The notes under the pieces: model-generated | What the model was told of the DNA's origin: nothing | Seen by the model: the letters and a program-made list of their open reading frames with translations, nothing else | Databases searched by the model: none | Shown here: positions 18,969-28,437 of the stretch, in pieces | Numbering within the stretch: position 1 is the stretch's first letter | How the letters are laid out: each line of letters begins with the position of its first letter | Assembly (NCBI RefSeq): GCF_001625695.1 | Contig: NZ_AUXY01000079.1 | Coordinates: forward strand, 1 to 64,000 | Direction: 5' to 3' | Length of the DNA stretch: 64,000 nucleotides | Origin: Pseudoalteromonas luteoviolacea H33-S | Lineage (GTDB): Bacteria > Pseudomonadota > Gammaproteobacteria > Enterobacterales > Alteromonadaceae | Position numbers and translations under genes: made by a program

Positions 18969-19277
18969 TCCGACACCCATTTATTAATACTTTCCAACAT
19001 TCTCTTAATGTGCGAGTTAGCATTCTTATGATGCACTATATGAGAGTGTCGCTTTCAGTAAGCTTGCTTTACTTTGGTACAAGATCTAAAACTTTAACCT
19101 TAGACACGTATTAATATTCTTCGTTGTTCCTCTAACCTATTTAAGGTTTTCAAAAACTGTTCTAGTAATCCCCAACCTATTTATATTTGAATAACCATAC
19201 TCTTATTTTTAAGGTGACTTGAAGAGAAGGCAGGTTTCCCCGCCTTAAATACGCTTCACTGAACTCATGTCTGGTTT

Positions 19278-20804
19278 TCATTTCTCACCAGGCATTTGCC
19301 CCACCAGAGCTAGGCGTACATCAATGCCTTCAACTTGGAAGTGCGGCACCACATAGGTGCTGACTCGGTAATAACCTGGGTTACCAGGGATCTCCGCAAC
19401 ATTGACCTCAGCATCTTTCAATGGGTGTGTCGCTATAAGCGACTCATCAGGGTTGTTCATCTTAGTGACTAAGGCACCCAACCAATCATTGAGCTGCTGC
19501 TCAAGCTCATGCCTTGGCTTACTCGAGCCGATGTTTTCGCGCTGCAATACTTTCATGTAATGGGCTATGCGCGACACCAAGTAGATGTATGGCAAACGTG
19601 AGTTAATGCGAGCGTTTGCAGAAGCTTCTGGCGTTTCATAAATCTGTGGCTTTTGCGCACTGTTTGCCGAGAAGAAACACGCAAAGTCAGAGTTTTTATA
19701 GTAACTCAGAGGAATGAAGCCCTGATTCGCAAATTCCAGCTCCTTGGTTTCGGAGATCAGGACTTCTGTTGGGATTTTGGTTTCTTGACCGCGACCGGCT
19801 TCAAATGAATGAAGTGGTAAATTCTCTACGCGTCCACCTGATTGCGGCCCGCGAATGTTCACTGACCAGCCATTTTCGTGGAAGCTGCGGATCACATTGG
19901 CTGCAAAGGCAAATGTCGCATTACCCCACAAATAACGCTCATGATCTTCACTGGTCACTTCTTCTTGGTAATTAAAGTTACGAATTGGGTTTAAATCCCC
20001 ATACGGTAAGCGCAGTAAAAATCTCGGGAACGCAAGACCGATATAACGCGAGTCTTCAGACTCTCTGAAGTTTTTCCAGCGCTGGAACTCCGCACGTTCC
20101 ATGTAAGAGCGTAAATCTTGGATCTTAGACACTTCTTCCAGTGAATCTTTCAAGAAAAACTTCGAGCCAACACTGGCTAAAAATGGGCAATGTGCGGCCG
20201 CAGACACGCGCGAGATCTCTTGCAAAAGGGAGACATCCGGTGCTGAGCAGTCAAATTCAAAGTTAGACACCATGGTTGAAATTGGCTCGCCCCCCGGCGT
20301 GTCATATTCAGCCGTGTAGACCTGTTTGTATAACACAGACTGTGTGGTATCTGGTGACTCTTCAAAGTCATCACGCAAGGTTTCTTTATCTACATCTAAC
20401 AGCTCAACTTTAACGTTGGCATTGTTAGGACAGCGATTAATTAAATAGCGTAAAGAGCGCCATGCCGATTCAACTTTTTGAAAGTTCTCATGGTGTAAAA
20501 TCTCATCTAACTGCTCTGAGATAATGCGGTCAACTTTAGCAATGTAATCATCCAATAGCAGCTTATCGATACGGGATACTTGCTGGCCATCTGAGCTTGC
20601 CATGTCTAAAAAGACGTTGATAGCCGCGGTTAAACGCTCATTGGTATTGGTTTCAGCCAAGTTGTTCGCATCTCTGAAAGTATCTATGCTGATCTCACTG
20701 CCGACCGGATCAATATCCACTAAGTCACAAATGGCTTCATACGTAGAAACCGCTTCGATTTCTTCTGCGCGTGCAGCCACATTTAGGTTTTCTTGCATAT
20801 TCAT
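19278..20804 (-). CDS. tssC: T6SS sheath large subunit TssC (VipB)
   Basis: The 508-residue protein matches TssC/VipB. It includes the EKVESAWRSLRYL-type segment (KVESAWRSLRYLINRC), LLDVDKETLRDDFE, a central YIGLAFPRFLLRLPYG motif, WGNATFAFAANVIRSF and the C-terminal YRVSTYVVPHFQVEGIDVRLALVGQMP. With TssB it forms the contractile sheath that drives Hcp and VgrG into target cells. It starts nine bases after the tssB stop. Downstream (19219-19246) there is an imperfect GC-rich hairpin without a T-run. Confidence 0.96.
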   Translation of the reverse strand: MNMQENLNVAARAEEIEAVSTYEAICDLVDIDPVGSEISIDTFRDANNLAETNTNERLTAAINVFLDMASSDGQQVSRIDKLLLDDYIAKVDRIISEQLDEILHHENFQKVESAWRSLRYLINRCPNNANVKVELLDVDKETLRDDFEESPDTTQSVLYKQVYTAEYDTPGGEPISTMVSNFEFDCSAPDVSLLQEISRVSAAAHCPFLASVGSKFFLKDSLEEVSKIQDLRSYMERAEFQRWKNFRESEDSRYIGLAFPRFLLRLPYGDLNPIRNFNYQEEVTSEDHERYLWGNATFAFAANVIRSFHENGWSVNIRGPQSGGRVENLPLHSFEAGRGQETKIPTEVLISETKELEFANQGFIPLSYYKNSDFACFFSANSAQKPQIYETPEASANARINSRLPYIYLVSRIAHYMKVLQRENIGSSKPRHELEQQLNDWLGALVTKMNNPDESLIATHPLKDAEVNVAEIPGNPGYYRVSTYVVPHFQVEGIDVRLALVGQMPGEK

Positions 20805-20813
20805 AGGGTGTCC

Positions 20814-21341
20814 TTACTCCTGCGGTTGCTTAGGCTGCTTGTCTTGTTCAGAGGCAAGCGGTGCCAGCTCATCCAGTTTCGCCTTGAGTTCATCGAGCTC
20901 AGGCTTGCTCTGTAAGATGCGCTCTAACTCTTTTCTCAGTGATGAGTTATCCAATAGGTTTGATTTCAAATCCCGTAACAAGTTACGCATCGACATCATT
21001 TTGTTGAGCTCAGGTACCTGTGCGGCAACCTGCTCTGGGTCAAAAGATTTAAACTCGTCAAACTTTAAGTTCACGCTGATATCGCCATCGCCTGCAATGC
21101 GGTTGCGCACCTGAAATTGCGCCTTGGGCGAGATATCTTTGAGTACTTGCTCGAGGTTATTTTTGTCGATCGAAATACGTTCACGTTCAGCTAAGTCTGC
21201 GTCGTTTTGACCATTTGAATAGTCACCAACGACCAGCACTTTCATTGGCAGCTCACTTTTTTGTGTGGCGCCATCCGTGTCCAGCTCTAGCGCGATATTG
21301 ATCCGCGCTCTGGGTATTTCTTTTTGAAATGTATCTGTCAT
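20814..21341 (-). CDS. tssB: T6SS sheath small subunit TssB (VipA)
   Basis: The 175-residue protein has the TssB pattern: RARINIALELDTDGATQKSE, the LPMKVLVVGDYSNG strand, DKNNLEQVLKDI and the FDEFKSFDPEQVAAQVPEL segment followed by LLRDLKSNLLDN. It interlocks with TssC to build the sheath. It lies 58 bases downstream of tssA and nine bases before tssC. The C-terminal 35 residues are charged and rich in glutamine, as in many VipA proteins whose tail binds ClpV. Length is normal. Confidence 0.96.
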   Translation of the reverse strand: MTDTFQKEIPRARINIALELDTDGATQKSELPMKVLVVGDYSNGQNDADLAERERISIDKNNLEQVLKDISPKAQFQVRNRIAGDGDISVNLKFDEFKSFDPEQVAAQVPELNKMMSMRNLLRDLKSNLLDNSSLRKELERILQSKPELDELKAKLDELAPLASEQDKQPKQPQE

Positions 21342-21399
21342 GCTCTTCCCTATTGTTACTCTTTACGCTTTCCATAAAGAAAGGTCATCGTGTATCGAT

Positions 21400-22968
21400 T
21401 TACACCCAGTCGATCGCTGAGCTCACTTTGGTTACCAATAGCTGCGACTCAATGGCAGCCACTTGCAAATCAAATTCATCTCCTTGCGTTTGAGACATCT
21501 CCTCAAAGCATTGCTTGGCGTAGCGCCAAACGTCCATTGCAAAATCCTCTTGCCACAAATCAAGGCGATGGGTTTGAATATCTGACAGTAATTGCTGAAA
21601 AATCGGCACTGCCAAGCTGGCTCGTTCGGCTCTCAGTAGCAGTCGCCCTTGATTAAGGCGCGCACAAGCTTTATCAAAGGCCGTGCTCATCGGCTGGGTA
21701 TCTATCAGCTGCAATGCTTTTTTTAGTTCGTTATCATCCACCAGCTTTTGTGCTTCACTCATCGCCGCCTGCCACTGCTGCTGGCCAGCGTCTTGGCTTT
21801 GTCCGCCTTGAAACAGCGCGTGCTCTTGAATGCGCTCACGATTTGCCGCGCTGCAAAAGTCACTGCCATCTTCATATTTCAGTTGCAATAATTTAGGAAA
21901 TTGCTGCGCAATTGCCGCTAATTGCAGCTCCAACCAGCCTTTTAAAGTGGACTTTGATAGTCCTGCCAACGCATCCAAGGTGAACTTTTGTAAGTCCAAA
22001 TTAAAATGCATCGCCCCTTCCATAAACAGCGCCTCTGCTTTTGCCAGCGCTTCGGTATATTCTTCGTTTGCCAACGCGTTTTTTATTGGTGCAAACGCGG
22101 TTTCTCGCGGTGCGGGCAAGCGTGTTTTTAAATTATCGTCATGAGGCGGTAAGGCCAATGCGCCCCAACGCACTGCGCGTGCTAAGTGCATGGCTCTTGG
22201 CCAGTTTTGCTGCGCTCTGTCATGCTTTAACAAAGTGCGAACCTGCGCCATATAATCGCTGTCAGAATCTATTGCTTGCGTTGTCACCTTAGGCGGTACC
22301 ACAATCGGCTCTGCGGCCTTGGTAGCTACCGCCGCAGGCTCAGGGTCAGCAACAGGCGCTGGTTGCGGCTGCTCTTGGGTAACTGGTTTTGGTTCAGGTT
22401 TAGGATCTGGCTTAGGCATCGGCTGACTGATCCTGCCTTTTTCACACCACGCCCCTAAATCTGCCAAAGGACCAGCTTGGTCATCTAAAAATGGCACAAC
22501 CTCTTTGGCATAAATTTGCAATATTGCATCGAGTGTTTGCCAATGCTCAGGGGTCGTGCCGCCAATGTTATCTGCCACACTGAGCAAACGCTGCTGTTGC
22601 TGTAAGAACCACGTATGTACTGATGCCCGCGCTCGCGGCTTTTCAGGGTACAGGGCATTATCAAACTGCTTTACCAAGTCATTGAACAGCCTCAAGCTGG
22701 GCAATAAACCATTGATCCCGAACTCTTGTGTGGCTGCTAAACACAAATAAGATGCCACCCGTAAATCTTTGGTTTTTTCCGCCAGTAATTTACTAGAGAT
22801 GATAAATATCTCTTTAAAATCAACTTCTGACGCGCCTGATGACGAGGCTTTCACACATTTAAAGTCATCGTCATAGCGCACATCTTCACCGCACTTATCT
22901 GGCTCAAATTCGCTCAGAAGTGCGCTGCTCCATGCTTGCCAAGACGGATAACCATGTGGTTGTGCCAT
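21400..22968 (-). CDS. tssA: T6SS cap/assembly protein TssA
   Basis: The 522-residue protein has an ImpA-type N-terminal domain (about 1-180, with CGEDVRYDDDF and ARASVHTWFLQQ), a proline-rich linker (about 185-225, KPDPKPEPKP and so on), and a helical C-terminal domain ending in a WRYAKQCFEE segment. TssA helps to prime and extend the tube and sheath. The start codon overlaps the tagF stop (TAATG), showing coupling. The two-domain layout with a low-complexity linker is normal for long TssA proteins. Confidence 0.9.
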   Translation of the reverse strand: MAQPHGYPSWQAWSSALLSEFEPDKCGEDVRYDDDFKCVKASSSGASEVDFKEIFIISSKLLAEKTKDLRVASYLCLAATQEFGINGLLPSLRLFNDLVKQFDNALYPEKPRARASVHTWFLQQQQRLLSVADNIGGTTPEHWQTLDAILQIYAKEVVPFLDDQAGPLADLGAWCEKGRISQPMPKPDPKPEPKPVTQEQPQPAPVADPEPAAVATKAAEPIVVPPKVTTQAIDSDSDYMAQVRTLLKHDRAQQNWPRAMHLARAVRWGALALPPHDDNLKTRLPAPRETAFAPIKNALANEEYTEALAKAEALFMEGAMHFNLDLQKFTLDALAGLSKSTLKGWLELQLAAIAQQFPKLLQLKYEDGSDFCSAANRERIQEHALFQGGQSQDAGQQQWQAAMSEAQKLVDDNELKKALQLIDTQPMSTAFDKACARLNQGRLLLRAERASLAVPIFQQLLSDIQTHRLDLWQEDFAMDVWRYAKQCFEEMSQTQGDEFDLQVAAIESQLLVTKVSSAIDWV

Positions 22969-23966
22969 TACACTTTGCTCCAGCTACGCAAGGTATCAAA
23001 CACACTCATATTGGTGGCTTTTGCCAGCTCTAATGCCTTGCTTGATACCGGCTGATTGTCATTGAGCTTGGTAAAATCCATCACCGTTGAGCCTGTTGCT
23101 AAATCAAGCCAAACCGATGCAAAAAAAGAGGCCGGCACAGGTCGGCAATACACCACCAAAGAGGCTGAGCAGCTGAGCTGTCCAAAGTTGTAAAAGCACC
23201 AAGGCTGCCAGTGATTATCTGCCACCGTATTGGTGATCAAATGTAGCCAAAATGCGGCGACCAGCTTGCTGTCATCACCTAATTGTGGCATCGGTAACTT
23301 GATCCCAAATTGGCTGCGTTTGCAGCCCTGCGCCGATAAGCCTTTAAGCGCATGCATCAACTGCTCAATGAGTGCGCCGCGCTGCTCAACAGTCGATAAG
23401 CCCAGTGCAAACCAGATGCGCTCAATGGGTTGCTTTCTTAGCGCTTCCATCGAAGTATTAAAGTCCAATTCCTGATCGCACATCTCACCCAAAGGCTGTA
23501 ACTCATGTGCTGTTTTTTGCATCATCTCTAAAGAGCTCGCACTTTTGATCAGCTCATGATTTAAAATTAAGGAGCGAATAATGTTAAAGCGTTCATACAA
23601 TAAAAACGCCGGATGCGTTTTAAAGTCCGCATTACTGCACAAAATAAATGAGCTAAATGGATACTGCCTACCGCTTTTGTCTTGGCTTGGCTGCAATACT
23701 CCCATCATGCTGTTGTCAGCCTCACCACCAGCAATAAAAAACAGCGTTGTCAATTGGTCGTCAAAATGGCTGTCGCCTTGCAACGCACTGCGGCACACAT
23801 GTGCGTAGCCCTCTTGCAGCCAATGATCCATGTTGATGACTTCACGCGAGTCTACGTGATACTTCACAAAATCGGCTTGTATCGGGCTTTTGCCCATAAA
23901 GCCAAAAGGCAAGCTCACGGGTACCTTGTTGGGTTTTTTATTGGAAAAAAAGCTGAACATACTCAT
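22968..23966 (-). CDS. tagF: T6SS regulator TagF
   Basis: The 332-residue protein matches TagF/ImpM. The start has the family motif FGFMGKSPIQADFVKYHVD, then MDHWLQEGYAHV, and a MMGVLQPSQDKSGRQYPFS segment. TagF proteins inhibit T6SS activity after translation. In many bacteria they act with the Fha protein and the PpkA/PppA phosphorylation pair, but none of these is in this cluster, so its partner here is unknown. It sits between tssM (3-base gap) and tssA (1-base overlap). Confidence 0.88.
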   Translation of the reverse strand: MSMFSFFSNKKPNKVPVSLPFGFMGKSPIQADFVKYHVDSREVINMDHWLQEGYAHVCRSALQGDSHFDDQLTTLFFIAGGEADNSMMGVLQPSQDKSGRQYPFSSFILCSNADFKTHPAFLLYERFNIIRSLILNHELIKSASSLEMMQKTAHELQPLGEMCDQELDFNTSMEALRKQPIERIWFALGLSTVEQRGALIEQLMHALKGLSAQGCKRSQFGIKLPMPQLGDDSKLVAAFWLHLITNTVADNHWQPWCFYNFGQLSCSASLVVYCRPVPASFFASVWLDLATGSTVMDFTKLNDNQPVSSKALELAKATNMSVFDTLRSWSKV

Positions 23967-23969
23967 CCC

Positions 23970-26900
23970 TTACTGCACCTGCTTTGCTGCTTGACTGGCC
24001 AGTTGCACACGGCCTGTGAACAAGGCTTCTGGCAAGGCAAAAGACGACATAAAGTACTTGCTGAAGATACCGCTATTGCGACTAGATTTAAGCGCTACCT
24101 GTACCTGAATATGTTCATGAGCTTCGCTACTTTCTTCTTCAGGCAATAGCAACTCCCACGTCGCCATATACTCTGTGCCTTTAACCCATTTAACACGCGC
24201 TTCGTTGAGTATTTTCAATAACGCCCATGGGCCGTCTTTTTGGATCTCTATCCGATTGCCTTTGCGATCCATGCCATAGATGGTGGCCTTTTCTGCCCCT
24301 GTTCTTGCGGGCCAAGTAAACCTGCGCCACTCTTCAGGTTCGTTGCGATAGCGATAGCTTTGGTCACTGTAACCTATGTAGGTTTCACGCACACCGCGCT
24401 GCGCAACAGGCATCATTTGGAAACTGATCCCCACTTCAGAGCCCTCTCTTGGGAACAATGAACGCGTTACTTTGCGCGCCTTGGTCAATTTATCCAGTAC
24501 GGGCTTGTCAAAACCAAGGCCGATGCCATTCCAAGTTTTTTCTACCCACACACCGCGTTTAAGCTTTAAAAACGGGGCCAAGTTTGCATCCATAAATTCC
24601 CAAAAAATACCGGAGTCGCGATTAAGTAGCTCAGAGATGTCCTCAACTGCGGCATCTGGCCCAGTTAAGTTAAACGGGTATTTACCTTTGAGGTTGTCCT
24701 TGTAGCTGATATACACATTGTTGTACCAACGATCGTTTAGCTGACTTCTTGCTTCGTTCATCACGGTTTGCACACTGGCTAATAACGGCGCTTTTAATAG
24801 TCGCTCCAGCACTTGCTTACTGTCTGGGTCAAGCGCTCTCACTTGGCTTTCTACCACCACCCATGCACTTTGCAATGCGTTCTCTTTGTCTTCACCCGTT
24901 AATAGCGAGCGTGAAAACTCCATCGCCATGAAGTCATCATCATTACTGGCTGCAATGTCTTTGATATCCGAGTGGAAGGCACTTAATGCACCTAAATATT
25001 GCTGCAGATAATCTGAAACCTGTGCCTCTTCAGAGACTGAGGTATAGCGTCTTAAATCCGCGAAACGCTGTGCCAATTCAGGTACTTTTTTGCTGCTTAA
25101 GCTTTCAAGCCCTTTACTGTTGCCAAGCAAGGTATCTGACTTCACTTTATCAATGATTTTCTCACTCACACCACTGAGCTTTTCAGGCTCTTGAAGCGGT
25201 GCATTACTCAAGTTAATGTTGGCGTCTATGGCCTTCATTAAATCCACCAAAGGCCCTTGCGTAGAAGACAATTGCCCTAATGTTAGGCTGGCTGCGTTGC
25301 TGGTATTAAATGGTCTTACTTCAACAGCATTAATAAAATCAAACCACGCCGTGGCGTACTCTTTAAAATATAAAGCCCGAATAGCGCTGGCCAGTTCATT
25401 GGCTTTGGCTTCATCAATGGCGCCTTCAGCACCTGCTTGCTCAGTCCCCATCACCCAATCACCAGAAAAAGCAATGTTTGCGCGACGCTTTATCTCGCTG
25501 TATACCTCTGATTGCCATGCCTTTTGAGTAAAGACATACGGTACAGTCAACTCACTTTTCAAAAAGGTTTTATTATTTTGGCTCATCATTTGATCGAGCG
25601 TCAGTTCAGGGTTGGAAACAGAGACTTTGTCCTTGATCTGCCCGTAGATCACATCAGGCTGCGGATCTGTGGTTAAGTTGGCTCTGGCCTGTGCAATGAG
25701 GTGCTCCTGTGACGTCCACACATCCAGCCCTGGCGCTTCAGTGTCTTGGCGTAATTGTGCGATGTAAAAATTAACCAAGGCACGCATCTTCTCTGTGGTT
25801 TGCGCCGTTTCATCCGCCTCGATATCCAACTCTAAGCGCTGTGCCACCATGCTCAAAATAGCATTGCTCACAAACGCATGATCTAAACGCGCAAACTCAT
25901 CACTCATCATCAGCTGAAACTTCATCAAGTTGTAATAGCTGTCTCGCAGTTGCGGTTCGACACGTTTGATCACTTGTTCTTCAGCGATTTGCAAGTCTTG
26001 CCACTGAGTGTGTGAACTGGCCAAAGCCGTTGCAATTTGCTGTGCTGCTGGTCCGCCAATTAATGATTGCACGCGCTGCTGCAAGATATGTTTTATCGGT
26101 GCCTTGGTGGTGTCCGCTGAATACACGCCCAATAGAAAGTACCAAGGTAACTTCTGCTCATACGCCTCGAGTGTTTGATAGTGCTCAAACAACGCCAACA
26201 CAGCATTAAACTGCTCAACCTCAGATTGATGTTCCACACTGGTGGCAATTACGTGCTTACTCAATAGCTCACCGGTATTAAGCAATTGCGTGTTATGGGT
26301 GTACGAGTTAAACAACAACCCCGACATCAAGCCAATCGCTGTGATGCTGGTGCAGATTGCCAAGCCTTTGACCCATTTTTGTATCTTGCGCTTTTTGCGG
26401 TTGCCTTTAGTGAGGTCTTGCAATTTAAACATCACTTCATTGAAAACTTTATTGACAAAAAATGCGCTGGTTAAACTTTGTTGACGGTACTCAAATAACA
26501 CTGAGCGGAAGGTCGCCAGTTTGGTTTTAGAGCTGCGCTCAATGGGCACCCCTTCTTGCGTGCCTGAGGTAAAATAGACGCCCGCAAACCAAGGGATCTC
26601 TTGGAATGGATTTTCTTTGAATAAGATCTCAACAAACTCGCTGACCTTATCAGATGCCGCTTTAAACTGATTTGGAAAGTCGTAAATAAGCTGTTTACGC
26701 TGGGTATCTCGCTCGCGCGTCATCTTGACTAATCGCTGCTGACACAGACGCTGATACATACTCTCCATTTCAGCATTAAAGGTGTCACAAGCCTCATCGC
26801 TGGTTGGCGTTTGATTTTTATCCAGTAAGTAAGCGCCCCATGGCTGCAAGCGCTCTTGCTCTGATAGCTCGTTAAAAAACGGCTCAAACCCGCTAATCAA

Positions 26901-27695
26901 ATCGGTTTTGGTAAACACGATATAAATCGGGAAAATAATCCCAAGTTGGTTGATAAGTTCGTCAATACGAGTGCGAATTTGCTTAACATGGTCTCGTACT
27001 TGTTCAGTATCTGAAGTTAAAATATCCGCGATACTGATGGCGACCATTACACCATTGATGGGTAGCTTTGGACGGTTTTTCTTAAGCAATTTTAAAAACG
27101 ACAACCACTGCTCTTTGTCGCTCTCTTCAGTGGTATAGCGGCCTGCCGTATCAATTAAAATCGCTTGATCTGAAAACCACCAATCACAATTACGCGTACC
27201 GCCAAAGCCCTGAATATGCATTTGATTCGATTTAGAATAGGGGAAATGCAGTCCAGAATTAGCAAACAAGGTGCTTTTACCGGTCGCAGACGGACCGATG
27301 ATCATATACCAAGGCAGCGCATATAACGCCGTATTACCACGATATCCAGCACCGAGGTGAGACGCCTTTAATGCAGCCAGAGCGTCTTGCATCTTTTCTT
27401 TAATTTCTGCCACTTCCGCTTCAGAGCTGGCATTGTGATTAGCCAGTTCTGACGCCAGCTTATCACCAGAGCGCTTTGCCCACAGCCAACGCACAAACAG
27501 CACCAGCATGAAGACGACAAAAATGCCGCCCATCAACCATAGTCGCTGATCAACGCCACCTAAGCCAATGAAACGGCCGCCAAACCAAGCCAAGCTTAGT
27601 AGAGCAAAAAGTCCTATCCATTTGGCTGTTGCTCGTGAAGAAAAGAAATTAAGTAAGAGGTGAATTAAACCACTTTTATTAACTGAACCCGCCAT
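23970..27695 (-). CDS. tssM: T6SS membrane complex protein TssM (IcmF)
   Basis: The 1241-residue protein has two N-terminal hydrophobic helices (about 24-75), a cytoplasmic NTPase-like domain with Walker A GPSATGKSTLFANS near residue 135 and DTAGRYT, then a third membrane helix near 440 (a GLAICTSITAIGLMSGLLF segment) and a large periplasmic part ending in a beta-rich VasK-type domain. TssM spans the inner membrane and links TssL and TssJ into the trans-envelope channel. The intact Walker motif suggests that it binds nucleotide. Length is normal. Confidence 0.95.
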   Translation of the reverse strand: MAGSVNKSGLIHLLLNFFSSRATAKWIGLFALLSLAWFGGRFIGLGGVDQRLWLMGGIFVVFMLVLFVRWLWAKRSGDKLASELANHNASSEAEVAEIKEKMQDALAALKASHLGAGYRGNTALYALPWYMIIGPSATGKSTLFANSGLHFPYSKSNQMHIQGFGGTRNCDWWFSDQAILIDTAGRYTTEESDKEQWLSFLKLLKKNRPKLPINGVMVAISIADILTSDTEQVRDHVKQIRTRIDELINQLGIIFPIYIVFTKTDLISGFEPFFNELSEQERLQPWGAYLLDKNQTPTSDEACDTFNAEMESMYQRLCQQRLVKMTRERDTQRKQLIYDFPNQFKAASDKVSEFVEILFKENPFQEIPWFAGVYFTSGTQEGVPIERSSKTKLATFRSVLFEYRQQSLTSAFFVNKVFNEVMFKLQDLTKGNRKKRKIQKWVKGLAICTSITAIGLMSGLLFNSYTHNTQLLNTGELLSKHVIATSVEHQSEVEQFNAVLALFEHYQTLEAYEQKLPWYFLLGVYSADTTKAPIKHILQQRVQSLIGGPAAQQIATALASSHTQWQDLQIAEEQVIKRVEPQLRDSYYNLMKFQLMMSDEFARLDHAFVSNAILSMVAQRLELDIEADETAQTTEKMRALVNFYIAQLRQDTEAPGLDVWTSQEHLIAQARANLTTDPQPDVIYGQIKDKVSVSNPELTLDQMMSQNNKTFLKSELTVPYVFTQKAWQSEVYSEIKRRANIAFSGDWVMGTEQAGAEGAIDEAKANELASAIRALYFKEYATAWFDFINAVEVRPFNTSNAASLTLGQLSSTQGPLVDLMKAIDANINLSNAPLQEPEKLSGVSEKIIDKVKSDTLLGNSKGLESLSSKKVPELAQRFADLRRYTSVSEEAQVSDYLQQYLGALSAFHSDIKDIAASNDDDFMAMEFSRSLLTGEDKENALQSAWVVVESQVRALDPDSKQVLERLLKAPLLASVQTVMNEARSQLNDRWYNNVYISYKDNLKGKYPFNLTGPDAAVEDISELLNRDSGIFWEFMDANLAPFLKLKRGVWVEKTWNGIGLGFDKPVLDKLTKARKVTRSLFPREGSEVGISFQMMPVAQRGVRETYIGYSDQSYRYRNEPEEWRRFTWPARTGAEKATIYGMDRKGNRIEIQKDGPWALLKILNEARVKWVKGTEYMATWELLLPEEESSEAHEHIQVQVALKSSRNSGIFSKYFMSSFALPEALFTGRVQLASQAAKQVQ

Positions 27696-27699
27696 AGCA

Positions 27700-28431
27700 C
27701 TACCTAATATTCCCTGTTTTTTCTAACTGCGTTAATACTGCAACCTGTTGCTCTAGCTCAATAAACTGCTCGTCTGCTTTGCCTTGCAAATATTGGTGAA
27801 AGCCCAAATACATCAACAACAACACCGCCACGGTGATACTGAAGATCACCCAGTAAGGAAGCCTTCTGCCCAATTGCGTCACAACATGCTCAGCAGGCAT
27901 ACAGGTGTCTGATAAATTCAGCGGTACTTTGCCTGATAGCTCTTCCAACTGGGCGCGCACATCTAACATCAGGGCTTTAAGCTGCTCTACACCCTTAATT
28001 TTATAAACTCCTTCAAAACCCAGCTGCATACAGACGAAATACACTTCGATAACCGCCCGCTTGCTGGCACCGGCTTGACGAATGTGAGTCAGCTTTTCAA
28101 AAAATGCTTCCCCAGCTCTTGAATTACCAAATAGCTCAAGCTGCAGAGGACGAGCCATCCAAGCCATTCTTGATTCCATTTCAGAGGCCATAATTTGCTC
28201 ATCAAGATAGGCTGTGAGTGCAAATTTGGCTTCTTGCATGTCACTTGCGGTGATCCCATTGGCGTAACAATCGCGCTCAAATTCATCAAAGGCATTCAGC
28301 GCTTGCTCACGCAATGCCTCGATGTCTGTTGACTGGCAACCCCCTTGCCTGACCGAATGCACTATGTCTAGCACGGGCGAAATACACGCCAATAATTCAG
28401 TGTGTGTTGATGTCCTTGTCATAACTGTCAT
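27700..28431 (-). CDS. tssL: T6SS membrane complex protein TssL (DotU)
   Basis: The 243-residue protein has a DotU cytoplasmic domain (FALTAYLDEQIMAS as in the AYLDE motif, and RPLQLELFGNSRAGEAFFEKL) and one C-terminal membrane helix (PYWVIFSITVAVLLLMYLG). No peptidoglycan-binding OmpA-like extension is present, so anchoring must depend on another protein. It starts six bases after the tssK stop and ends four bases before tssM. It recruits the baseplate to the membrane complex. Confidence 0.93.
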   Translation of the reverse strand: MTVMTRTSTHTELLACISPVLDIVHSVRQGGCQSTDIEALREQALNAFDEFERDCYANGITASDMQEAKFALTAYLDEQIMASEMESRMAWMARPLQLELFGNSRAGEAFFEKLTHIRQAGASKRAVIEVYFVCMQLGFEGVYKIKGVEQLKALMLDVRAQLEELSGKVPLNLSDTCMPAEHVVTQLGRRLPYWVIFSITVAVLLLMYLGFHQYLQGKADEQFIELEQQVAVLTQLEKTGNIR

Positions 28432-28437
28432 TCACTC

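Noticed and set aside
19219..19246. Terminator after tssC
   Set aside because: The stem has a mismatch and is not followed by a T-run on the minus strand.
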